Of a DNA stretch of 64,000 nt, positions 1 to 10,900 are shown piece after piece. A model generated the notes under the pieces. The model had not been told where the DNA came from. It did no database searches and saw nothing but the letters and a program-made list of their open reading frames with translations. Source of the DNA: Symbiodinium natans (taxonomy: Eukaryota; Sar; Dinophyceae; Suessiales; Symbiodiniaceae); the NCBI GenBank assembly GCA_905221605.1, contig CAJNDS010001347.1, forward strand, positions 658,501 to 722,500. Reading direction: 5' to 3'. The position numbers and the translations under genes were made by a program. The first letter of the stretch is position 1. Every line of letters begins with the position of its first letter.

Positions 1-1689
1 GAGAAACTTGAAGACTTGAAGAAAAACTTCAAGACATTATGCTGTGCCACGCCTGAGCAAGGACGGTTCGCGCGTGAACATGTCCACATTCCAAAATGGG
101 GCCATGCTGCACAGCTTGGAACTCGTGCTACAGTAACGCAGCTAGCGTACTTGCAGCTTGCGGGTGTGCATCCGTGCCTCTGCATGGCGCTCATGGCATG
201 ACACGTTGTATTTAAACATATTACACATCACTTTCACTGAGGTCATGCGTCCACACCAACCTGACCTCACGTGCGTCTGGCAACAAACGTGCCTGACTGT
301 GGAAGCAATACTCAGGGCGAAGGCTCACAATCCACACCCCACCCCTCAAGTTTCAGACAAACAAATTGCATGAAAGGCACTGCGGCATGCAGAGGCGCAG
401 CCCCAGCATTTGTGATGGAACCTGATTACACAATATTGTGCATGCACACTTTCTGAGTTTAAACAGACGAGCACGTCGAATTTAGTCACGAGCTTCCGTG
501 CACGAACGGGTAACAACACCACAGACTCACTGACTCACGACTACATCTCACGACTCACTCCATCTCACTGTTCTCCGGCACTCCCCGGCCTAAAGATGCC
601 CGGACCTCCAGCAGCAACTGCACCACCTGTGCTGTCTCTCACTGCTAGAGTATCACTCGAAGTTGTTCCTGACCTTTGTAACAATCACCGATTCGCCTGT
701 TTATCGAACGACCGCCCGAAACGAGGCCGGCATGGGGAGAGAACCAGAAGCACCGCCACAATCCGCCACAACAGCAGCCACTGCAGCAATAGTATCAAAG
801 ACATGTGCGGGGCTTTTGCGCCCAGGAGATTCTAGGGATTGCTGTGTGAGCCTGCCGTTTGTACGAGGCTGCGGGTCTGAGGTTTTAGGATGGTTCAGGC
901 TGTGCGAGGGCGGATTCGTTTTTGTTTCGACCGTCTCGAAGGCACGGAAGATGACCAAAGCTTGGTCAGCGCAGGACGGTTGGCTATTTCATGCTATTTC
1001 CAATTTCAGGCTTGGACATTCGCAAGATGGCAAAAACCTCAGCAAGCTCGCGGTCGACACAAGACACAAGCAAAGTAACTGGCGAGCACAAGAGATGTGA
1101 CACCCCTATGTGACACCCCTCCCACGCAGAATGCGCCCCTTCAACCTTAAAAAACTGAAGCTTGCAATCCTTGAGAAGTCGAACCCACACCCACCCACTA
1201 AGCACCCAGAAGCCACCTCTGTCCGACCTTGCTGTGAAGCAAGGTGCAATGCCGTGGCCTTGGCGGCGCAATTTGAACAGGAACCAGCTCGGCTGCTTTT
1301 GAATGAAAGAACAGTGTAAGAACCCTCGATTCATTCTAGGTTGAAAAAACCCATGAAAAAGTCTGCGCTCCCCAGCGCTTAACAAGGATCCATCTTCTGT
1401 GAGTTTGGTCGGGCTCCCCGTCCTCTTGTAGGTCAGCGGCATGGATATTCCAGTCGATATTTATGAGCCCCCATCTCATTGCGAATCCTCCCTTTCCTCT
1501 AGATTCTGGTCTATATTCTCTCGAGGTTTCAAACATCCACTTTCTCTTTTTAGTTCAGAAACCCTCTATTGCCTTTCCATGTCAACCCTAAATCTCCTCT
1601 GTATCGTCTTTCCACTCTTGTTGGACGAAACCAGAAATCTCCACACCTTCCTCTATCAGTCACATGAGCTTTTGCAATCCCACACGCCC
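1..1689. other. no gene recognised
   Basis: Only short overlapping open frames on both strands, with no recognisable domain, low-complexity track or RNA gene. It could be intronic to the ankyrin-type gene downstream on the minus strand, but nothing shows this directly. Confidence 0.4.
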
Positions 1690-4600
1690 AGTCTGCTGCT
1701 GGGGACCCTGCTCCCTGGTCATTTCGAGCTTCCAACTCTGCACCACGGGACAGCCTTGCGTCCGAGTGATCACAAGCTGCCCACAAGAGAATGCAAGAGG
1801 AGCTCTCTCAGAACTGGTCACACCGTTGACAAGTCCTCTCCGAATGCCTAGGTGACCCATCACACCGTTCCATATGCCCTCAAATACACTATCCCGCAAA
1901 CGTTGCGGCCACGAGGCAAAAGTTGAGCTGTCTCCACATGTCCGCGCCGAGCAGCTTCGTGTAGCGGGGCCTTGGTGGCTCTTTTGAATTCTTTGGTGAT
2001 TCTTTGGTGAGCTAACTTTTGTTGGGCTCTTTGCTTGGTTGAGCCTTGGCATGGTAACTTGGCCCATCTTAGCCGCTTTACCATGCAAATCAGGGATCAT
2101 CAGATGTGCTGCCATTTGTTTGTGCTTGTTTGGCAACATCTTGCTGACAATCATTCTACAACACTCTACTCCAAGAATTACGAGAAAAAAACATGTCTAC
2201 GCCGTCCCACTCACCCACAGCCGGGTCCGCGCACAGATGCTGGCATGTTCGGAGAAGCTCTGGCATCCAGCAACAGCTTGACCACGCCGTCCCTGCCATG
2301 CCTTACTGCTCTCGGGGGGCATTCTTGGATGCTTTTCTTTTCTAATTGACTAGAGTCCACGTCATATCAAAGCAATACTTGTCACTTGCATTTTGCCTGT
2401 CTTAACCAACGCTTCCAGATTTCCGAAAAGACTGGACTTTCGGTCCTTGGTTCTTTTCAGTGACTGGCGGTGCTAAGAGCCCAGGCAAGCATTTTAGACC
2501 TCAGATGCACCTCGCGATCTGATGCGGCATAGAACTCTGAGCGGGGGGAGACACATGACCAAGTTCTGGGACAGAGTAATTTCTACAAAGCTGCACATTG
2601 ATGTCTCGTACGTTCTCTGACGATGTTCGGGATCCCAGAAGTTGGTTGCTATCTGGCATGTAAGCGCCGGAGTCTGCGAGCCGCGGCGACTGGTGCGAGC
2701 GTGGGCTTGCTTGTTAACGCGCTTCAAGATTAAAGGACCACCATAACTGTACGGATGTCAACGCGGGCAGCTGTGCCAGACACCCTCAAGCCGCACCCTC
2801 TTGAGAAGCAATGGCTGCAAAATCGGCTTCTCCGATCCACCTCCACCTGGCGATCTTTCCATCAAGGCGTTTTTGGCAAAAGGAGGCCCCTGTCCTCAAG
2901 ACCTGCCAACAAAAGGAACAGCCGGTTGAGCTTTGAGCATTGTCAGCATGACGCAGCGAATGCTGCACCAGGACTTCAGGCACTGGCGTCGGACCGACCT
3001 GCCCTAAAGGCCAGCCACTGCGCAACTCAAAGGACGGGCGAGCTACCCATGCTATTGCTGAGGGCACTCTCGGACAGAATTGTGAACAGCAAATAAGGAT
3101 TCAAGCGGGCCACTACCGGGGCGTCCGTGCTTGCGATGCAATCAGCTACAACATGGCACCAGGCAGAGAACATCAGTACCAGAGCTTCAGTATCAGATTA
3201 ACCTCCTTACCTGCTTTTCCTGCTCACATTGGGACTGATAATGTTTTCCCGATCGAGGTGAATTGTTTGCGGGGATTTCGCATGTGGCGCAGATCTGGCT
3301 GATCATCACGACGCCGTTCAGCCAGAATTCTTGACACTTCGAGCGCTCGGGCTGCACGGGCATGGTAAAGGGGGCGCAGCTGCGGAATCCTTCGAAACAA
3401 GGCTGCTGTGAGGACACCTGCAAGAAGTCTTCCACTTAGATACAGGATGGGCCGGGGTTGAAAGGACCCAGACACGTGCCGGCCGACAACAACGAAAAAG
3501 CTTTGTGACGTGGCTGCATTTGGCTACCCTCAGGTGTTTCCAGCAAGGATCACGCGTTCTCAGAAGCGCCTGGATGGGTTCACAATCATGTTTGGCCAGG
3601 TGCTATACGACTTTCCCTCTTTTCATGTTAAATGCCCCAAAAAAATTGGACGAACAAAGCAAGAGAAGCCCGAAAAACAGCCCACATAAGGGCCGCGCTG
3701 TGCGGCAGCCAACAACGGCGGCCATGCGCCAGGCACGCCCGGCACGTTGGGGACGCTCGGGGCGGCGCGTGCTTCGAGGAGCTCCTGCTCTCATCTGGTT
3801 GTCACAGCTCTGGGGACTCAAACCCCCCCCCTGTCCAAAGGTACAGAAAAGTCAGAAGTTGCTTTTGTTGAAACTTCGACTGGATGCTCCACCCCTCTTG
3901 AGGAAGCATGTCCTGGATAAAGACAAGAACCCCCTATAAACCAGGCCATATGTTTATTTGCTCCCAAAACACTGAGCAAACAGGGTAGACTTAGCCAAAA
4001 AGGGTTTACAGCCAAGTCGTTTTGCTTTCCGGTCCCGAAAGGTTAGGATTTTTGTTGATATTCCCAAAACCTGGTCGTTCACTTTGTTTCATCGGTTCTG
4101 CTGCCCACTTCGGTCCTTTGAGCCAAGTGAAACCAAGCGTGTTCTACCACACACTGGCATGCTTCATGCATCTTCCCCCCCCCCCACCTCAGAAAGCTGC
4201 GAAAGTTCGCTACAACAAAGGTTTCTGTCAAAGTTTGCACTTGCAAACTAATGAGCGTGGGACTTAACATCACATCTAATGAATCCTGCTGGAAGTCGCC
4301 TTTCCTATGCCTGGCTCCTCAGCGAAATACTTCTCACCCGAACACAAGCTTCACACTGCCAATGAGGATGGAGTCGGCATGTCTGCTTCGCGTGCGAACA
4401 GCCCCGTCTGGAAGGCACATCTTGGTCGACCCCTCTCCTCCACACAGTCGCAGTGGCCAGCACGAGCTGCCAGTGCCACTGCACTGCTAGCACTTTTCGA
4501 AGTCAAGGCCTGCACACGCAAACAAACCGTCTGCCTTTGCAAGTAGCATAAGGCAGTTGTCTGCCCACCTCGACATTCGCCCGGTTTTGCAGGAGAAGCT

Positions 4601-5470
4601 TGACCTAGGCGCAAGGGCAGTGAAGCGAAGCCTCCATCAATAAGCTGGCCTTAAACCGCAATCCTGGGGCCACCACCAACTCGCTTCTGCCTGACTCTGC
4701 AGCCTCTCAGAAAGGACGATCTGAAACGCGGTGAAACAGCACCACGACATAGCGGCACGGGAACTTGCTTGAGGCTACTGTAGGCCCCCAGGCAGCATGG
4801 AGCGGAGCGCGGCCGCTGGCAGCTGCCCTAAGAGAAGTAGAAAAAGGATCAGAAAAAAGACATGGCACATCATGGAATCCTGGCGTAGTGATCCGGACTG
4901 TCAGGTTACCTCATCTTAATGCACCCTATGCTGCTTCTGGTGCTTCTCATGGCAGCACAGAAGAATCTGCACAGGTTTGCTGCTTTTCGAGAATGACACA
5001 CACCGCAGGCACCCAGGAACAAGCCAGAAGGGGCCATGAGCGCAGTCCATGAGTTCACAAGCTCCACCCCGAACTGCGGTTCAGGAGCTTGTTGGCATCT
5101 GCACGGGCCGCAAGAAGCGCAGAAACAACGCCGCCATGACCAGGGCGACAGGCCTCGCCACAAATGCTGCTAGAATGGACTGCAAGCACGATCTCTACGA
5201 TCTCTGCTGGTTTGGTCTGCCCTCGTCTGTGCCCCCCGCCAGAAGCAAGGCAGTGGCGCCGTCGTCCTCCAAAGTTCCGGAGTACGAAGTTCAAGCCAGG
5301 ACTTCTCTTTGGAGCCGCACCAGACGTGCAAAGTCAGTCACTTTGCAGACACCACATTACACCTTTGTACGCCATGTTGGTGTACTCATGTGTCATACTG
5401 CCAGCTTACACCGCCTGAGTCGAGTTTGCCGCGGCGCGGGAGTGGAGGAGGAGTCGAACTGCCGCCTGAC
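1690..5470 (-). CDS. ankyrin-repeat protein gene, scattered exons (boundaries unresolved)
   Basis: I see at least six short minus-strand segments that read like pieces of ankyrin repeats, separated by non-coding sequence. At 5,415-5,470 is AAVRLLLHSRAAANSTQA; at 5,215-5,275 LEDDGATALLLAGGTDEG; at 5,055-5,175 VVSALLAARADANKLLNR; at 4,437-4,505 SAVALAARAGHCDCVE; at 3,682-3,790 ELLEARAAPSVPN followed by PPLLAAAQRG; at 1,905-1,980 APLHEAARRGHVETAQLL; and at 1,700-1,755 RGAELEARND. Ankyrin repeats are protein-binding helical pairs with the pattern PLHxAAxxGHxxxVxxLLxxGAxxN, and each piece matches part of it. All lie on the same strand, which fits one gene with small exons and long introns. I could not fix exon ends, start or stop. 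A decayed gene or several paralogous fragments is equally possible. Confidence 0.42.
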
Positions 5471-7883
5471 ATCGTCATTGGCATAACAAATAATGCAATA
5501 GCAGTAGCACAGACCAGAAGCAGATTCATTAGCCTTGGCAAGGTGAGGAGAATGCAAAGGTGAAGCGTCTTTGCATGCAAACTCCTTGCGCCTCTGCGCA
5601 TGTTTGATGTTCAGTTGGAACCGCTTGGCTGCGTCGACTACATTCTTCTGGAGATTTTGTTCCCACCAACCGATACGTAGCGGATGCGGATACTCTGGCC
5701 AGAACCCTGCCCTCGTGCCTCACGGCCAGTCGCTGAAGCAGCTCGGAGCCCCGCATCCAGAGAGGCCTTGCAAGAAGGCTCCAGATGGCGTTGGGGGGTT
5801 TTCTTGAGTTGTCAGGCTGCAGGGCTACAGGTGCAGGGGTGCACGGCTCTGCATCGCACAAGGCGCAAAAAGCTTCAGACAGCTTGGCCTGCTCCGGCAT
5901 TGGAACGTTGCCAGCAGCCGGTAGCAGCAGTGGCAGCAGCAGCAAGGCAAGGGTATTGAGTTGTGCCAGGGGCCTCAGAGAAAGCTTGAGAAAAGGGAGA
6001 GGCGTGGTTTCGAACAGAAAGGCTAGGTAGCATGCAGACATCCTGAAACTGAGCTTCCTCGTCCTTGGCTGGCATGGACCATGTCTTTCTGAGTGCTGCA
6101 CACTCCACGGAGCACCACCGCAGCTGCAGACCGATGGCCATGGAGAATTGCCAAGTCCTGGGCACGAATTGCTGCAGCGTTTCAAGAAGAAAGGTCTGCG
6201 CAGGCAGCAGAGACGTGCCCGCAACTTCAGGCTTTGAGCTGCGCTGCCATGCTGCTTGGATCAGGTCTATGCACTCATGAATCGTCGTGCAACATCCGCT
6301 CGTTGAGCTGCAATCTGAACTCCCAGAACTGCAACAAGCGGTGTTCTCATCGAGATTTGGGAAAGGGCATGCCGGGGCCGTGACTGCTGGCAGCAATCCC
6401 TGATCATCACGGGACATCTGCCCTGTCGGTTCATGGGAAAAAGAAGGGTTGTGGCAGATGACAAACTGCTCCCACCGACGGAGCTTGACCTATCCGAACA
6501 AAACCCAAGATGGCCTGCACCATTGGTCAGCGTGATGATGGCTGTGGCCGCCACAGCATCTCCTTCTCGGCAGGCCTCTCTAGCAGCGGAACAGCTGAAA
6601 CTCTGAAAGCTTCAGGTTCGTGCCTTTTCGCGCACGGAACACAGCTTGTGAACAACGGAAGCCGGCTCCAAAAGCGGGTCATGGCATGGAAGACCCTCGG
6701 GACCCTTGCTGGGCCTTTGAGTAGGGCTGCTTCACACGGCGCCCCCTCGCCAAAACAGTCCTCAACAACCCTGCTCTCCATGATCAGCCTTGTGCAGCAG
6801 GCTGGTGTGGCGCTCACCCTCGTCGCCCTTGTCGCCCTCGACTGAGACCGAGCGCTCGAAACGAGCAACGGTCTCCTGCAGCTTCTGCCTGACTCGGGAT
6901 GGCTCAAAACCTGACCCAAGAAGCTCTCCTCTGCCGACTCTGCCTTAAAGGCCTGAAGCCTATCAATCCAAATTTCCGGGATGGGAACGCGTGGCACACG
7001 ACATGCACACGACAGGCTCTCAGGGCCTTTGCTCACTCGGGTCCAGCTGCTTCAGCCTGGGGTTCGGCTTTGGGTCTCAGGGCAGTGCCTGCCCTCGTCC
7101 TACACAGGAAACGGGTTTCCTACCTGCAAGGAACTTTATTTGGCATACTTGGCGCGGGGCTCCATTATCTCCCTGGGCGTGAGCTGGTCTGCCACAAGAG
7201 ACCTGAGGGCAAACTGCAGCGTGCCAAAATCAACCAAGCTCAGTCTTGTACTACGTACTGTTCCCAATCTGCTAAACCGGCAATGCTGAATTAGGTCTGA
7301 AAATCATCTACCGGCCTGACTGCACTCCAGTGTGCCACGGCCCCAGTCGATGGTCCCTCTCACAAAAGAATTTGCAGGCATCAGCCAAGGGCTAGGGCAC
7401 AGAAAGAGAATGCATCTTAACTGCAGAAACAATCGCGCGCAACCTGGTTGCTGCCATTCAGGGTGTCGTTCGAGCATGCAATTTTGCAACTGGTTTCCGA
7501 CAGGTTGCCGACTACGTGTGGGATCATGTGGGCAATGAGTAGAGATTCGGGACCTTTGTGGGTGACCTTGTCAACTAGACAAAATTGCATCGCGGAGCTT
7601 GCCTCTTCTCTGTGCTCCTCTCCCGCCTCCTGGGTCAGGGGTGAAACTTTGGCTTGCTTTTGGGTGCGGGAGGGGTTCCGTCATGTTCCGTCACTCTCAT
7701 GCACGGCATACGGTGCTGACGGCTGCTGACTGCAGCTTTCGCGTTGAAAAATGCAATGCATGACACAAGAAAGCTTGGGAGCATGACACGTGTCGACGAA
7801 CAGAAAACACATGTTGCGTTGCCGTTGTAGATCATTCGAAATACTATAATACTATACTTGTCGCCGTTTCGGGGTTTCGAAAG
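5471..7883. other. no gene resolved; one possible minus-strand exon
   Basis: Mostly unassigned. On the minus strand around 6,760-6,885 an acidic stretch (FERSVSVEGDKGDEGERH, then TSLLHKADHG) looks protein-like and might be an exon of the ankyrin-type gene or of a separate gene. No domain can be named. A minus-strand open frame at 5,529-6,224 contains a hydrophobic leucine run but no recognisable family signature. Confidence 0.2.
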
Positions 7884-7991
7884 TTAGCAGCCCAAGGAAA
7901 CGATCAACTGCTCGAGTTGCGGCTGCACCTCCGCAGCCATCCGCACTTTCTCTTCCACCTCTCGTCGTTCCTCTTCTCTTCTAAGCTGCTC
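7884..7991 (-). CDS. terminal exon of the coiled-coil gene, with stop codon
   Basis: A 108 bp exon (35 codons plus TAA). It follows a GGCCAG acceptor, begins EQLRREEERREVEEKVRM and ends LEQLIVSLGC-stop. Its first six residues, EQLRRE, are also present in the divergent exon at 12,533-12,676 but missing from the nine array copies, which marks it as an ancestral-type A exon. The intron upstream (7,992-8,082) is 91 bp. The stop codon is the reason for calling this the 3' end of the gene. Confidence 0.72.
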   Translation of the reverse strand, partial: EQLRREEERREVEEKVRMAAEVQPQLEQLIVSLGC

Positions 7992-10900
7992 CTGGCCACC
8001 AAACTTGCTGAGCCACCCCCTCGTCTCTCAATGTCTTTGCACCCGCTGCAAAATTGTACACGCATTTGGGAAACATGCTAGCCTCTTCTCTGCGTCGCTG
8101 CTCCAACTCCTTCTCTATCCGTCGCTGTTCTTCCTCTGCCTGGGCCCTCTCACGCTGCAGCTGCTCCTCCGCCGCAATCCGCATTCTCTCCTCTGCTTCT
8201 CTTTGCGCGTGCTCTCGTTGAAGATGCTCCTGGCAACTTGCACTACACAATCTCGGGGAACTGACGACAGCACAACACGCTGCAGATAGCTGGCCTCTTC
8301 TCTGCGACGCTCCTCTTCCGCCTCCATTGCCTGTCGCTCCTGCTCCGCCTGCGCAAGTGCGAGTTGCTGCTGCTCCTCGGCAGCCATCCGTGCTTTCTCT
8401 TCCGCCTCTCGTCGTTCCTCCTGGCAATCAAACTTACTGAGTCACTGAGTCACTCCCTCTTGGTCTCTCAACGTCTTTGCACCCGCTGCAAAATTCTACA
8501 CGCATTTGGGAAACATGCTAGCCTCTTCTCTGCGTCGCTGCTCCAACTCCTCCTCTATCCGTCGCTGTTCTTCCTCTGCCTGGGCCCTCTCACGCTGCAG
8601 CTGCTCCTCCGCCGCAATCCGCATTCTCTCCTCTGCTTCTCTTTGCGCGTGCTCTCGTTGAAGACGCTCCTGGCAACTTGCACTACACAATCTCGGGGAA
8701 CTGACGACAGCACAACACGCTGCAGATAGCTGGCCTCTTCTCTGCGACGCTCCTCTTCCGCCTCCATTGCCTGTCGCTCCTGCTCCGCCTGCGCAAGTGC
8801 GAGTTGCTGCTGCTCCTCGGCAGCCATCCGTGCTTTCTCTTCCGCCTCTCGTCGTTCCTCCTGGCAATCAAACTTACTGAGTCACTGAGTCACTCCCTCT
8901 TGGTCTCTCAACGTCTTTGCACCCGCTGCAAAATTCTACACGCATTTGGGAAACATGCTAGCCTCTTCTCTGCGTCGCTGCTCCAACTCCTCCTCTATCC
9001 GTCGCTGTTCTTCCTCTGCCTGGGCCCTCTCACGCTGCAGCTGCTCCTCCGCCGCAATCCGCATTCTCTCCTCTGCTTCTCTTTGCGCGTGCTCTCGTTG
9101 AAGACGCTCCTGGCAACTTGCACTACACAATCTCGGGGAACTGACGACAGCACAACACGCTGCAGATAGCTGGCCTCTTCTCTGCGACGCTCCTCTTCCG
9201 CCTCCATTGCCTGTCGCTCCTGCTCCGCCTGCGCAAGTGCGAGTTGCTGCTGCTCCTCGGCAGCCATCCGTGCTTTCTCTTCCGCCTCTCGTCGTTCCTC
9301 CTAACAATCAAACTTACTGAGTCACTGAGTCACTCCCTCTTGGTCTCTCAACGTCTTTGCGCCCGCTGCAAAATTCTACACTTTCCCAAATGCTAGCCTC
9401 TTCTCTGCGTCGCTGCTCCAACTCCTCCTCTATACGTCGCTGTTCTTCCTCTGCCTGGGCCCTCTCACGCTGCAGCTGCTCCTCCGCCGCAATCCGCATT
9501 CTCTCCTCTGCTTCTCTTTGCGCGTGCTCTCGTTGAAGACGCTCCTGGCAACTTGCACTACACAATCTCGGGGAACTGACGACAGCACAACACGCTGCAG
9601 ATAGCTGGCCTCTTCTCTGCGACGCTCCTCTTCCGCCTCCATTGCCTGTCGCTCCTGCTCCGCCTGCGCAAGTGCGAGTTGCTGCTGCTCCTCGGCAGCC
9701 ATCCGTGCTTTCTCTTCCGCCTCTCGTCGTTCCTCCTGGCAATCAAACTTACTGAGTCACTGAGTCACTCCCTCTTGGTCTCTCAACGTCTTTGCACCCG
9801 CTGCAAAATTCTACACGCATTTGGGAAACATGCTAGCCTCTTCTCTGCGTCGCTGCTGCAATTCCTCCTCTATCCGTCGCTGTTCTTCCTCTGCCTGGGC
9901 CCTCTCACGCTGCAGCTGCTCCTCCGCCGCAATCCGCATTCTCTCCTCTGCTTCTCTTTGCGCGTGCTCTCGTTGAAGACGCTCCTGGCAACTTGCACTA
10001 CACAATCTCGGGGAACTGACGACAGCACAACACGCTGCAGATAGCTGGCCTCTTCTCTGCGACGCTCCTCTTCCGCCTCCATTGCCTGTCGCTCCTGCTC
10101 CGCCTGCGCAAGTGCGAGTTGCTGCTGCTCCTCGGCAGCCATCCGTGCTTTCTCTTCCGCCTCTCGTCGTTCCTCCTAACAATCAAACTTACTGAGTCAC
10201 TGAGTCACTCCCTCTTGGTCTCTCAACGTCTTTGCGCCCGCTGCAAAATTCTACACTTTCCCAAATGCTAGCCTCTTCTCTGCGTCGCTGCTCCAACTCC
10301 TCCTCTATACGTCGCTGTTCTTCCTCTGCCTGGGCCCTCTCACGCTGCAGCTGCTCCTCCGCCGCAATCCGCATTCTCTCCTCTGCTTCTCTTTGCGCGT
10401 GCTCTCGTTGAAGATGCTCCTGGCAACTTCAACTTGCACTACACAATCTCGGGGAACTGACGACAGCACAACACGCTGCAGATAGCTGGCCTCTTCTCTG
10501 CGACGCTCCTCTTCCGCCTCCATTGCCTGTCGCTCCTGCTCCGCCTGCGCAAGTGCGAGTTGCTGCTGCTCCTCGGCAGCCATCCGTGCTTTCTCTTCCG
10601 CCTCTCGTCGTTCCTTCTGGCAATCAAACTTACTGAGTCACTGAGTCACTCCCTCTTGGTCTCTCAACGTCTTTGCACCCGCTGCAAAATTCTACACGCA
10701 TTTGGGAAACATGCTAGCCTCTTCTCTGCGTCGCTGCTGCAATTCCTCCTCTATCCGTCGCTGTTCTTCCTCTGCCTGGGCCCTCTCACGCTGCAGCTGC
10801 TCCTCCGCCGCAATCCGCATTCTCTCCTCTGCTTCTCTTTGCGCGTGCTCTCGTTGAAGACGCTCCTGGCAACTTGCACTACACAATCTCGGGGAACTGA

